A DNA stretch of 64,000 nt from CAZAPG01 sp964486935 (GCA_964486935.1 CAZAPG010000003.1:124001-188000), one strand, 5' to 3'. Counted from the first letter of the stretch, positions 34,031-42,312 are shown. Numbers and translations: made by a program. Notes: generated by a model from the sequence alone, not told the origin.

Positions 34031-35293
34031 CTACGCATCCCTTTTCCACGTTACTACAAACACCGGATTCAGCGCCTCAAAGCGAAGCATTTCTAAAATG
34101 GGCGCGCCCCGGTTAATTTGCACCTGGCTGACGCGCGCCGCCGGCAGTAGCTGGCGAACCGTTTGCAGGTTTTCCAGCGTAGCCAGGTTGATAACAAGTC
34201 GCCCTTGGGGTTGAAGCCGTTGTTGAACCTGCCGGATAAGGGCTTCAAGCTGACCCCCGCTGCCGCCGATGAATACGGCGTGCGGGTCGGGCCAGTCAAC
34301 TAAAGCCTGCGGCGCGTTCCCCTGGGTTAGATGCAGGTTGGGCGCGGGAAATTGTTGCAAATTCTGTTGAATATGGACGCACATCTCGGCCCGTTTTTCA
34401 ACGGCAAAAACCCGGGCCAGCGGCTGGCTGCGCGCCGCCTCGATGCCGACCGCGCCGCTGCCCGCGCCGATATCCCACATCACCTCGCCGGGTTGCAGGG
34501 CCAGTTCGGCCAGGCCAAGTAGCCGAATCTCCCGCTTGGTAATTTGCCCGGCGCTGGTTGAAAAGGCATTGTCCGGCAGGCCGGGGGGATAGGGGCGCAG
34601 GGGGGAGCGCTCCTCTGCTTCTCTGCTCCTTTGCTCCTTTGCCTGCTCATTCCAGATGACAAATACGTTCAAGGGCGCATATTCTTGCCGGTTTACCTCA
34701 TTCAAAACTGTGCGGACAATCTGCTGCTCGCTGCTGCCCAGATTCTGGCAGATGGCGCAGGGGGAGTCGGGCGGCAACCCGGCTGCCAGTAACGCCCCGG
34801 CAATAACGGCGGGCGTTTGCTGGTTGTCGGTTAAAATGGCCGCTTTGGGCGCAGCCAGCGCGCCGGCTACTACGTCAGCCAGAGGCCGGGCGTGGGCGCT
34901 GAGTAAAGCGGCCTCGCTCCACGGCTCGGCCAGGGCGGCAAAAGCCAGTTGAAAGGCGGTTGGCGCAGGAATAATCTCCAGGGCTTTGGCCGGAAAGTAA
35001 CGCCGCAGGCTGGCCCCAATGCCGTAACATAACGGGTCGCCGGAGGCCAGCACCACTGCCTGCTGGCCGGTATCCAAAGCTCTTTGCAGCCGTTGGGCGA
35101 CGCTGTCCACCTCCGCGCCAATGGTCAGGGTGTCGCCCTGAAAGGCGGGAAAGTAGCTCAAGTGTCGCTGCCCGCCGACCAGCAAATCTGCGGCCAAAAT
35201 ACGCTGCGCCAGCGCGGCGGGTAGACTGCCGGCTCCTCCGGCGCTCAAGCCCACCACCAAAATAGAGGTCGCCCCCTTATTCCGGCGCATCAT
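34031..35293 (-). CDS. cobL: Precorrin-6Y C5,15-methyltransferase (decarboxylating), CbiE-CbiT fusion
   Basis: 420 residues. The N-terminal CbiE-type tetrapyrrole methylase (about 1-210) has LLVGGQRHLSYFPA and VVLASGDPLCYGIGASLRR. Its first glycine loop is VVGLSAGGAGSLP, looser than the usual GxGPG form. The C-terminal CbiT domain (about 240-420) has LLGLAELALQPGEVMWDIGAGSG and AVFIGGSGGQLE. A linker (EQRSREAEERSPLRP) comes from octamer repeats at 34609-34642. It overlaps cbiD by 17 bp. It performs two methylations and a decarboxylation late in ring formation. Confidence 0.93.
   Translation of the reverse strand: MMRRNKGATSILVVGLSAGGAGSLPAALAQRILAADLLVGGQRHLSYFPAFQGDTLTIGAEVDSVAQRLQRALDTGQQAVVLASGDPLCYGIGASLRRYFPAKALEIIPAPTAFQLAFAALAEPWSEAALLSAHARPLADVVAGALAAPKAAILTDNQQTPAVIAGALLAAGLPPDSPCAICQNLGSSEQQIVRTVLNEVNRQEYAPLNVFVIWNEQAKEQRSREAEERSPLRPYPPGLPDNAFSTSAGQITKREIRLLGLAELALQPGEVMWDIGAGSGAVGIEAARSQPLARVFAVEKRAEMCVHIQQNLQQFPAPNLHLTQGNAPQALVDWPDPHAVFIGGSGGQLEALIRQVQQRLQPQGRLVINLATLENLQTVRQLLPAARVSQVQINRGAPILEMLRFEALNPVFVVTWKRDA
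34609..34642. repeat. Octamer tandem in the CbiE-CbiT linker
   Basis: Four successive 8-bp units on the + strand: GCTCCTCT, GCTTCTCT, GCTCCTTT, GCTCCTTT. They sit exactly between the CbiE and CbiT domains. Confidence 0.86.
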
Positions 35294-36551
35294 TCTGGAT
35301 ATCCGTTATCTCGTCTTCATCATAAGCCTGAGCCGGGTCGGTGCTGAGGCGTTCAACCAGGGTTGGGGCCGGGCCGGTTGAGGCCCACTTGCGGTGGGCG
35401 GGTTTGCTGCTTTTGGCCCGGCCCAGCACCGAGCCGTCAAAATCGACCAGAATCACTTCCAGTTCCATTTCGCCGCCCTGCTCGCGCACAAAATTCAAAC
35501 AACTTGCCAGAGCCAGTTCAACCACCCGCTGCACCGGCGACATAAACCCCTGCTCCTGGCACAACTCCAAAAAATGGCGTCCGGTGTTGGCGCTGGCAAC
35601 CATCTCTGTCAATTCGGCGGAGGCTTGCACGTCGCGGCAAACCTGAGACAGAAATTCAAAATCCACCTGGTTGCCGGCCACGTGAGTGGTCATATGGCCC
35701 TGCGCGGTTTTGACCATTTTGCCAATCATCCCCACAAACACCGCCGACTCCACGCCGTGAGCCACGCAGGTTTTCAGGGCGTCGCCGGTGAACACGCTCA
35801 GTTCCACAAAGGCAACGGGCGGCAGTTCCGGGAAAAGCTTCATGGCAAACCGCTCGGAGCGACCGCCGGTGGCCATTACCACTTTGGCCGTGCTGTTTTT
35901 GGCGGCTACCTCGACCGCCTGGATCACGCTGGCTCGCCAGGCCGCCGTACTGTAGGGAAAAACCTTGCCGGTGGTGCCCAAAATGCTGATGCCGCCGATA
36001 ATCCCCAGCCGGGCATTGAGCGTTTTTTGGGCCAGCTCCTGGCCGGCCGGCACGCTGATGGTGACGCGCAGCCCATAATGTTCCAGAAAATTCGGCGCAT
36101 CGGGCCGGACTTCGCGTACGCCCTGGGTTACGTTTTCTTGAATCTGGCGGCGAGGCACCGGGTTAATGGCCGGCCCGCCAACCTCCAGACCCAGGCCCGG
36201 CAGCGTCACCCGGCCCACGCCGGCGCCGCCCTCCAGGGTAAGGCCCGGCGTGTCGACCCGCTCGACCCGGGCGCAGATGAGCGCGCCGTGGGTCACGTCA
36301 GGGTCATCGCCGGCATCTTTAACCATGCAGCAGTAGGCCGACTCGTTGGTTAACTCACATTCAACCGGTTTCATCGTGGTTGTTTCGCCGATGGGCAGAG
36401 TGACAGTGACTTCTGGCGGCCAGTGGCCGGTTAGCAGGGCAATGGTGGCAGCTTTGGCCGCGGCAGCCGCATTGCTGCCGGTGGTGTAGCCGGTGCGTTT
36501 GCCGTGCCGGTTGCGCGGCGGAACGGGATATTTTGAGTTTTGCGTTGGCAT
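35277..36551 (-). CDS. cbiD: Cobalt-precorrin-5B C1-methyltransferase
   Basis: 424 residues. CbiD methylates C1 in the anaerobic pathway. Signature KRTGYTTGSNAAAAAKAA occurs at the N terminus; the cysteine often seen after TTGS/T is Asn here. It also has CCMVKDAGDDPDVTHGALI, LGLEVGGPAINPVPR, LGTTGKVFPYS and VATGGRSERFAMK. The C-terminal 60 residues are extended beyond the usual end and acidic (AQAYDEDEITDIQ). It starts 2 bp after cbiC and overlaps cobL by 17 bp. Confidence 0.95.
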   Translation of the reverse strand: MPTQNSKYPVPPRNRHGKRTGYTTGSNAAAAAKAATIALLTGHWPPEVTVTLPIGETTTMKPVECELTNESAYCCMVKDAGDDPDVTHGALICARVERVDTPGLTLEGGAGVGRVTLPGLGLEVGGPAINPVPRRQIQENVTQGVREVRPDAPNFLEHYGLRVTISVPAGQELAQKTLNARLGIIGGISILGTTGKVFPYSTAAWRASVIQAVEVAAKNSTAKVVMATGGRSERFAMKLFPELPPVAFVELSVFTGDALKTCVAHGVESAVFVGMIGKMVKTAQGHMTTHVAGNQVDFEFLSQVCRDVQASAELTEMVASANTGRHFLELCQEQGFMSPVQRVVELALASCLNFVREQGGEMELEVILVDFDGSVLGRAKSSKPAHRKWASTGPAPTLVERLSTDPAQAYDEDEITDIQNDAPE

Positions 36552-36553
36552 GT

Positions 36554-37216
36554 CTAATCAACCTCTGTGGCCGGGACGCTGGCGGCCAGCCGCAGCAGGG
36601 CGTTGACAATGGCTACAGCCACCGGCGAGCCGCCTTTGCGGCCCAGCGCCGTTATCCACGGCACGGCGGCAACCTGCGCCAGCGCCGCTTTGCTCTCAAC
36701 CGCGCCAACAAAGCCCACCGGCGCGCCGATAATCAACGCCGGGCGGATGCCTTGCTTTGCCAGCCGGATGGTTTCGTACAGGGCCGTGGGCGCGTTGCCG
36801 ATGGCCACCACGCTGCCGGCCAATAGCTCTCGCTCGGCGGCCAGGCGGATGCCCATGGCGCTGCGGGTTGTGCTTTCATTTTTGGCGCGTTGTTGAACTA
36901 CCTCGTCCGCTACAAAGCAGTGCAGCGACCCGCCCAGGTCAGCCACCCTTTTGGCGCTAATGCCGACCCGCACCATATTGACATCGCACACCACGCCGCA
37001 GCCATTTTGCAGCGCCCGCACGCCGGCCTCGATAGCGCCGGGGCTGTGGCGCAGCGTGCCGGCAAACTCAAAATCGGCGGTGCTGTGGATGACCCGCTCT
37101 ACAATATCGGCCAGCGGCGGGTCGAATTGATAACCGGCGGCGGCCAGCTCGGCCCGAATCTGGCGAAAGGAGTCGACGGTAATGGCCTGGGGATTAGAGG
37201 GATTATGAGGAGTCAT
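36554..37216 (-). CDS. cbiC: Precorrin-8X methylmutase
   Basis: 220 residues, the usual CobH/CbiC length. It moves the C11 methyl to C12, giving hydrogenobyrinate or cobyrinate. The catalytic histidine is in ERVIHSTADFEFAGTLRHS. GCGVVCDVNMVRVGIS, AIGNAPTALYE and GAPVGFVGAVESK are also diagnostic. Its ATG overlaps the cbiX stop by 4 bp. Confidence 0.96.
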   Translation of the reverse strand: MTPHNPSNPQAITVDSFRQIRAELAAAGYQFDPPLADIVERVIHSTADFEFAGTLRHSPGAIEAGVRALQNGCGVVCDVNMVRVGISAKRVADLGGSLHCFVADEVVQQRAKNESTTRSAMGIRLAAERELLAGSVVAIGNAPTALYETIRLAKQGIRPALIIGAPVGFVGAVESKAALAQVAAVPWITALGRKGGSPVAVAIVNALLRLAASVPATEVD

Positions 37217-38634
37217 TTACCTGCCTTAATGTGCTCTGTCCAGTAATGATGGGTTTTGGCAACTACGGTGATAACATTTTTAATCTCGTTTTCCAACCGA
37301 AAGTCAGGCCCGGCGGGGAAGTAGACGATGTTTGCTTCACGGCGCACGCAGATATTTTCTACTATTGCAGCTCGCAATATCCAGATAGCCATTTCTTCGG
37401 TGTCACACTTTACGCCAATCCAGCCCGGTGATGCGCTGTGCGCCACCGGCAGACCGGTGACCAGCCCAATGCCTCGTTCCAGTTCTGACAGAACTTTTTG
37501 GTAATCTTCCGGGTTAGCCCGGACCATTTCCGGCGTGACCGGCTCCAGCAAGTTGCCTCGATGGGGAGGGCCGCCGGCCAGAGCCAAATCGCAAAAATCG
37601 GTCCATACTTTATCCCAGGCCACCTGGCCATCGTCCGAGTAACGTAAGGGGGCTGACCCCATTGGCGCGGCGCTGACCGGGCCGCCATTTTGGTAACGCG
37701 GCGGCAGAATATTGGCCGCCAGGGTCTCGTAGCCGTGGCTATGGGGCACGCCGCGCAGCCCGTGGTGGTGGTCGGAGGTTTGGGGCAGGCCAAACTCGGC
37801 CTCAAAGCCGGCCAACTGGTGGCGATATTTGCACAGGTCGCAGGTCATTGTGGCGCTGCCTTCAAGGGCCTGCTGGTAGCGATACAGGACGGCTTCAACC
37901 ACGCCGGGGTGCTGGCCCAGGTGTTCGCCGGTTAAAATTTCGACATCCGGGTAGCGGTCTCTGGCGGCCAGCACTCTGGCATCGAGCCGGTGGCGGATGA
38001 GTCCGGTGAAAAGCAGAAAGGGCAGCGAAACAATGCGCCGCGCCCCCAGCCTGGCGCAGCGCTCGATGACGGTTTCGATATCCGGTTGGGTCAGGGCGTA
38101 AAAGGCGCTTTCGACCCAGCCGTAGGCGCGCCCTTCCCACAGCATTCGGGCTATTTTGAACACGTCGGAGTTGCTGTCGGGGTCGCGGCTGCCGCGCCCC
38201 ACCAAAATGAGGGCCGTATCCGAGGCCGGGATATCCAGCGGACTGTGAGCTATGGCCTCTTCAGCCCGTTGGGCCAGCGCGTTGATAATTTGAGGTTGCG
38301 CCCCCAGCGGCGTGCCGTATTGAAAGGTTATCTCCGGCCACTGCTGTTTGGCCCAGTTGAGGATGGTCGGCACATCATTTTTCTGATGACCGGCCGGCCC
38401 CAAAAACAGGGGCAGGGCGACCACCTGCCTGGCTCCGGCCTCGACGCAGGCGCGAATACCCTCAACAATGGGCGGGTCGGCAAATTCCAGAAAACAGGGA
38501 TAAACCGGCAGGCGCAAATTCCCGGCCAGCAGGCGGGCGAATTCCTGATATTCGGTAACGGCTTCCGTATCGCGGCTGCCGTGGCCAATCAACAGCAGCG
38601 CGTCGGCGCCGGTGGGCAAGGGGATGGTGGTCAC
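37213..38634 (-). CDS. cbiX: Sirohydrochlorin cobaltochelatase, long CbiX with C-terminal extension
   Basis: 473 residues. Inserts cobalt into sirohydrochlorin. Two chelatase halves are seen. The first has LLLIGHGSRDTEAV and PLFLGPAGHQKNDVP with both catalytic histidines. The second reads ILVGRGSRDPDSN, with the histidine changed to arginine. Residues near 270 have CDLCKYRHQLAGFE and a His cluster (DHHHGLRGVPHSHGYE), as in long CbiX proteins that hold an Fe-S cluster. A further 170 residues contain WTDFCDLALAGGPPHRG and YWTEHIKAGK; their role is unknown to me. Four-base overlaps join it to both neighbours. Confidence 0.9.
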   Translation of the reverse strand: MTTIPLPTGADALLLIGHGSRDTEAVTEYQEFARLLAGNLRLPVYPCFLEFADPPIVEGIRACVEAGARQVVALPLFLGPAGHQKNDVPTILNWAKQQWPEITFQYGTPLGAQPQIINALAQRAEEAIAHSPLDIPASDTALILVGRGSRDPDSNSDVFKIARMLWEGRAYGWVESAFYALTQPDIETVIERCARLGARRIVSLPFLLFTGLIRHRLDARVLAARDRYPDVEILTGEHLGQHPGVVEAVLYRYQQALEGSATMTCDLCKYRHQLAGFEAEFGLPQTSDHHHGLRGVPHSHGYETLAANILPPRYQNGGPVSAAPMGSAPLRYSDDGQVAWDKVWTDFCDLALAGGPPHRGNLLEPVTPEMVRANPEDYQKVLSELERGIGLVTGLPVAHSASPGWIGVKCDTEEMAIWILRAAIVENICVRREANIVYFPAGPDFRLENEIKNVITVVAKTHHYWTEHIKAGK

Positions 38635-39485
38635 ACTCTTTTCCTTTCGATAAGGTAGCCGGCAACGGCCTCTTCCAGCGAGAGTTCTCTGGCCAGCACC
38701 AGCGGCTGGTATTCTATTGACCAGCGATACAGGTGGGGCCGGGCGATATGGAATTCGTCCAGAATCAGTTGGGTCAACGGGCCGCCGCCTTCCATGTAGC
38801 CGCTTTGATAAAAATCCTGCTCGGCCTGGGCGCGGTCATATTCCAGGCGGATAATTTCGGCGTGCCAGTGGCCCTGATACCAGGTAAGCTGGCCGTAGGC
38901 GGCCCGCGTATCGCCATCAAATGGCAGGCCCACCGCCCCTACGTTGACTACCAACGTGCCGTCCAGCGAGCGAACCAGCGGCCAGTGGGTGTGGCCCACG
39001 CACAGCAGGCCGGGGGCCAGGCGCCGGGGCGTTTGAATTTTGTCGCGCAGTTGCTCGTCGGTGGTGTTGGGGAAGATGCCGTCGCGGTTGTTGGTCATCG
39101 AGGCGTGAACCACGCGCACCGGCTGGCCGCCGTCCGCGCTCAGGTTGACCTGAAACGGCATGGCCTCCAGAAACGAGACATCACTGTTAAGTTGCCGGTA
39201 GGTCCAGTAGGCGCTGCGGAAAATTTCAAACTCAAGGCCGCTGCAGGGCGCGTCGGGTTGGCTAAAACTGATGACGTAATCTTCGTGGTTGCCGCGCACG
39301 GTCAGCCAGCCATCGTTTTGCTGTTTGCGCTGCACAAGCTGGACACATTCCAGCGGGCGCGGGCCACGATTGACGATATCGCCGGCCACAACCACTATAT
39401 CGGGCTGCCACTGCTCGATATGGTCGACAACGGTTTGTAAGGCCGGGTAATTTCCGTGGATGTCGGCTAAAACTGCAAGTTTCAT
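38631..39485 (-). CDS. Calcineurin-like metallophosphoesterase (YfcE/DevT-like)
   Basis: 284 residues. The full metal-site set is present: LADIHGNYPAL, VAGDIVNRGP, TVRGNHEDYV, HASMTNNRD and VGHTHWPLVR. Such proteins hydrolyse phosphomono- or diesters. It is the first gene of the corrin run, overlapping cbiX by 4 bp, and follows a terminator, so the promoter for the whole run should lie between 39486 and 39504 or within this gene. No cobalamin riboswitch was recognised. A function in corrinoid synthesis is not established. Confidence 0.88.
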   Translation of the reverse strand: MKLAVLADIHGNYPALQTVVDHIEQWQPDIVVVAGDIVNRGPRPLECVQLVQRKQQNDGWLTVRGNHEDYVISFSQPDAPCSGLEFEIFRSAYWTYRQLNSDVSFLEAMPFQVNLSADGGQPVRVVHASMTNNRDGIFPNTTDEQLRDKIQTPRRLAPGLLCVGHTHWPLVRSLDGTLVVNVGAVGLPFDGDTRAAYGQLTWYQGHWHAEIIRLEYDRAQAEQDFYQSGYMEGGGPLTQLILDEFHIARPHLYRWSIEYQPLVLARELSLEEAVAGYLIERKRV

Positions 39486-39504
39486 TGGATGTCAATGCTT
39501 AATG

Positions 39505-39533
39505 AAAAAGCGGCCTTCTGACTCAGAAGGCCA
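39505..39533 (-). terminator. Rho-independent terminator of the sufE-chelatase operon
   Basis: GGCCTTCTGA-C-TCAGAAGGCC forms a perfect hairpin (effective loop about five bases). Read leftward it is followed by GCTTTTTC. It isolates the VWA gene from the corrin run. Confidence 0.87.
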
Positions 39534-39646
39534 CCAGACTTTGAGGCGTTGGATATAACAAGAGCGCAAAACCCCTGGCCCTTTCAAGAGTTTAGAGCAT
39601 ATCAAAGGCGGGGCAATGTGTCAAATTGCCAATAGCGTTGAGTGAT

Positions 39647-40588
39647 TTAAGGCGGCAATTTCCGGCGCACCTGCCGGCTAATCGACTCGGCCCGCAGTTC
39701 GTCCAGCGGCAGATACTCTGCGCCCAACCAGGCGGCCAGTTGGCCGGCTTTGCCCAGCCGAACAAAGCCCTGCTCGCTATCCAGCACCAGCGCGGCAATT
39801 TGTTTTTGGGCCAGGGTTTCGGCTGTTTGGCGCAGGTGGGCCGGAGAGCCGGTGTTGGCCCGGCCATCAGTAACCAGAACCAGCAAGGGGGCCAGGGCCG
39901 AGCCGCGCAGCAGATAGTTGGCCAGCACCTGGCCGGCCAGTTGCAGGCCGGCGGCCAGCGGGGTGCGCCCGCCGGTGGGAAGTTGCCGCAACTGGCGCTC
40001 GGCCTGCTCAACCGAGTTGGTGGGCGCAACCAGCAGCCTGGCCCCGTTGCCGCGAAAGGTAATCAGCCCCACCCGGTCGCGTTTTTGGTAGGCGTCTAGC
40101 AGCAGGCTGAGAATAGCCCCTTTGACCGCCACCATTCGCTTGCGCGCGCCCATCGAGCCGGAGGCGTCGACCACAAAGAGAATCAGGTTGCCGGTGCGGG
40201 CGCGGCGGATTTTGACGCGCAGGTCGGACGAGGTGATGAGCAGGGGAGCAGAGGTGCAGGGGAGCAGAGGGGAATCTTCACCCCTGCCCCCCTGCTCCCC
40301 CGCTCCCTGGCCTGCTATTCGGAGCGCGGCGGCGCGCAGGGTAGCATCGACCGCCACATCTCGCGCGCTGCCCTGGGGCGGGGCGGCTCTGATATAGTGG
40401 CCGCCTTGGCGGGTGGCGCTGGTTTGGCTGCGACGCCCTCGCCCGGCCTGGGGCCGTTGCCGGGGGGATGCCGGCGGCAGGGCGCGTTTGACGGCAAAGG
40501 GCGCGCCGGGGCTAAATAGCTGGTCGGGCGAGGGGCCGGAGTCGGGTTGGGGGGGCAGCTCACTCGCCCTCCGAGTCGTCAGATTCAA
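39647..40588 (-). CDS. VWA-domain protein, ChlD/CobT-like chelatase subunit
   Basis: Von Willebrand A domain at the C terminus: VVDASGSMGARKRM (MIDAS), GRTPLAAGLQ and LVTDGRANTG. Preceding it is a long Pro/Arg/Gly-rich linker that includes octamer-repeat coding (GAGEQGGRGEDSPLL). The start is uncertain. ATGs at 40663 and 40654 would overlap the ATPase gene by about 100 bp; a TTG at 40588 overlaps by 29 bp and is preferred here. With the upstream AAA+ gene it resembles a split I/D chelatase motor. No H-type catalytic subunit (ChlH/CobN) is in view. Confidence 0.78.
   Translation of the reverse strand: MNLTTRRASELPPQPDSGPSPDQLFSPGAPFAVKRALPPASPRQRPQAGRGRRSQTSATRQGGHYIRAAPPQGSARDVAVDATLRAAALRIAGQGAGEQGGRGEDSPLLPCTSAPLLITSSDLRVKIRRARTGNLILFVVDASGSMGARKRMVAVKGAILSLLLDAYQKRDRVGLITFRGNGARLLVAPTNSVEQAERQLRQLPTGGRTPLAAGLQLAGQVLANYLLRGSALAPLLVLVTDGRANTGSPAHLRQTAETLAQKQIAALVLDSEQGFVRLGKAGQLAAWLGAEYLPLDELRAESISRQVRRKLPP
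40245..40312. repeat. Octamer tandem in the VWA-protein linker
   Basis: GGAGCAGA (40245-40252), GGTGCAGG (40253-40260) and GGAGCAGA (40261-40268) are tandem, followed by a C-rich tract with CTGCTCCC. This is the opposite orientation of the octamers at 30429 and 34609. Confidence 0.8.
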
Positions 40589-41678
40589 ACTCGCGCTCTT
40601 GTTTGCCCCCTTGCTTCCCCGTTCCTCTATCGCCGCGCTGGTGATGGTTGGCATACTGGTCAATTAATTCATCCAACTGCTGTTGGTCCACCCCGGTATC
40701 CTCAAACGGCTGGCGGCGGCGGCGATGCAGGAGCACCAACTCGGCGGAGCGACGCACATCATCGACCGTTACCTGGTGGCGGCCTTCCCAGGCGGCCAGT
40801 GTTTGGGAGGTTTTGTAAAGGGTGATGTCGGCGCGCAGGCCATCGACCTGGCTGGCGATGCAAATTTGGGTAATCAACTCCAGCAGGCTGTCGCTCAGGG
40901 TAACTTCTGGCAGCAACTGCTGGGCCTGAGCAATGCGCCGGCTCAACGCCTCTTCCTGAGCGGCAAATTGGGCAAAAAACTGCTCCGGGCCGGCCTCAAA
41001 GGCAATGCGACGGCGCACCACTTCGGCCCGCAGCATGGAGTCATTTTGACCCGCAACCTCCACGGCCAGGCCAAACCGGTCGAGCAGTTGGGGGCGAAGC
41101 TCGCCCTCTTCGGGGTTCATGGTGCCAATCAAAATAAAGCGGGCCGGGTGGCTCACGCTGACTCCTTCTCGCTCAACCGTGTTGACCCCCGAAGCCGCCG
41201 CATCGAGCAGCACGTCAACAATGTGGTCGGCCAGCAGATTGACCTCATCCACGTACAAAATGCCGCGATGGGCCTGGGCCAGCAGCCCCGGCTCAAAGTG
41301 GCGCTGGCCGGCTTGCAGCGCCCGCTCAATATCCAGCGCGCCGACCACCCGGTCATCGCTGGCCCCAACGGGCAGTTCAACAAAAGGGGTGGGCCGGGTG
41401 ACAAAGTGCTGCCGGTGAGAGGTGTCGCGGCAGATGGGACAAATAGCGGTGGGTTGCCCCGGCGGGCAGTTGAACGGGCAATTATCAATCGTTTCAAGAG
41501 AGGGCAGCAGCACCGCCAGCGCCCGCGCCGCCGTAGATTTGGCCGTGCCCTTTTGGCCGCGAATCAACACGCCGCCAATGGCCGGATTAACGGCATTGAG
41601 CAGCAGGGCCAACTGCATGGCCTCTTGCCCCACCAGCGCCGAGAAGGGGTAGCTGATTTTGGATTTTGGGTTTGGCAT
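40560..41678 (-). CDS. Magnesium/cobalt-chelatase-like AAA+ ATPase (ChlI-type)
   Basis: About 372 residues from an ATG at 41678. A longer open frame to 41993 only overlaps sufE in another frame and looks non-native. Walker A is VLIRGQKGTAKSTAARAL, Walker B GILYVDEVNLL, sensor region GTMNPEEGELRPQLLDRF. Four cysteines (CPFNC, CPIC) sit after the first strand, as in putative cobaltochelatase motors. The N-terminal MPNPKSKI is written by heptamer repeats. The partner is the VWA gene. In ChlI/ChlD systems such a pair drives metal insertion; here CbiX already provides a chelatase, so the client is unclear. Confidence 0.88.
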   Translation of the reverse strand: MPNPKSKISYPFSALVGQEAMQLALLLNAVNPAIGGVLIRGQKGTAKSTAARALAVLLPSLETIDNCPFNCPPGQPTAICPICRDTSHRQHFVTRPTPFVELPVGASDDRVVGALDIERALQAGQRHFEPGLLAQAHRGILYVDEVNLLADHIVDVLLDAAASGVNTVEREGVSVSHPARFILIGTMNPEEGELRPQLLDRFGLAVEVAGQNDSMLRAEVVRRRIAFEAGPEQFFAQFAAQEEALSRRIAQAQQLLPEVTLSDSLLELITQICIASQVDGLRADITLYKTSQTLAAWEGRHQVTVDDVRRSAELVLLHRRRRQPFEDTGVDQQQLDELIDQYANHHQRGDRGTGKQGGKQEREFESDDSEGE

Positions 41679-41717
41679 TTTGGATTTCAATAACTGATTT
41701 CCAGTTTCTGATTTGTC
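41655..41717 (-). repeat. Heptamer array across the chelatase ATPase start
   Basis: On the + strand the 7-bp register runs GATTTTG, GATTTTG, GGTTTGG, CATTTTG, GATTTCA and onward to 41717. The ATPase start codon and first codons fall inside it. Confidence 0.75.
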
Positions 41718-41736
41718 GATATGAAAGCGCAAGCCT

Positions 41737-42177
41737 TTATTCGCCCAGCTCGCGGGTGGCCAGCCGTTTGATGTAGGCCAAAATTGCGCCGATGCCGTTG
41801 AGCCGCTGGGTGGTGAGCACCTGATGCAGGCCCATGCCCATATAAAAATCGCCCGGAACGGCCAGCACTGCTTCGGGGCTGGCCCCGCGCAGCCCTTCGC
41901 CCAGAATGGTGGCGTAGCCGCGCACTGTGGGCGACTCTGGCGGCACGTCGAAGTAGAAGACCATCCCGCCGTTTTCGCGCTCGGCGTGAACAAAGACCGG
42001 GGTCATACATTCGTGAACCTGTTCCATATTGCTCTCTTTGTTGAGCCAATCGGGCAGGGGGGGCATTTTTTCAGAATATTCCAGTAAAAGTTCCAGTTTT
42101 TCCTTGCCTTCAAGCCAGCCAAACGCGTCAACAATTTCTTGCAATCGAGGGGGAAGTTTTTGGGCGGTGTTGCTCAT
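41737..42177 (-). CDS. sufE: SufE-family cysteine desulfurase partner
   Basis: 146 residues, the usual SufE size. It accepts sulfur from SufS/IscS for Fe-S cluster assembly. The sulfur-accepting cysteine is in VHECMTPVFVHAE. Flanking PPRLQEIVDAFGWLEGKEK and VRGYATILGEGLRGASPE match the family. AGGAG lies ten bases before the ATG. No sufS lies next to it, though a class-V aminotransferase is encoded at 49045. It opens a leftward operon with the chelatase-like pair. Confidence 0.93.
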   Translation of the reverse strand: MSNTAQKLPPRLQEIVDAFGWLEGKEKLELLLEYSEKMPPLPDWLNKESNMEQVHECMTPVFVHAERENGGMVFYFDVPPESPTVRGYATILGEGLRGASPEAVLAVPGDFYMGMGLHQVLTTQRLNGIGAILAYIKRLATRELGE

Positions 42178-42283
42178 AGTTTACTTGCTCCTGAATTTCT
42201 TTTGCTGATAATCAAGGTACTATTGTAATCAAAACCCAACGATTCGTCACATTATCCGGCGGGCGATGAACATTCCAGATAAT

Positions 42284-42312
42284 TTGACGTAGCCGGAGGC
42301 ATCATTTATACT
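42284..42312 (+). promoter_or_regulatory. Sigma-70-type promoter for the comDE-like genes
   Basis: TTGACG (42284-42289), a 17-bp spacer and TATACT (42307-42312) lie about 60 bp before the GTG start at 42373. Confidence 0.7.

Noticed and set aside
39486..39646. Cobalamin riboswitch upstream of the corrin run
   Set aside because: No B12-box-like conserved sequence was seen; the region holds a terminator hairpin instead.
29904..41717. CRISPR array suspected from repeated short units
   Set aside because: The units are direct 7-8 bp tandems without spacers, not 25-37 bp repeats with unique spacers. No cas gene is present.
41679..41993. N-terminal extension of the chelatase ATPase
   Set aside because: It overlaps sufE in another frame and has Trp/Pro/Ser-rich, non-conserved residues. 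The ATG at 41678 directly precedes the conserved domain.
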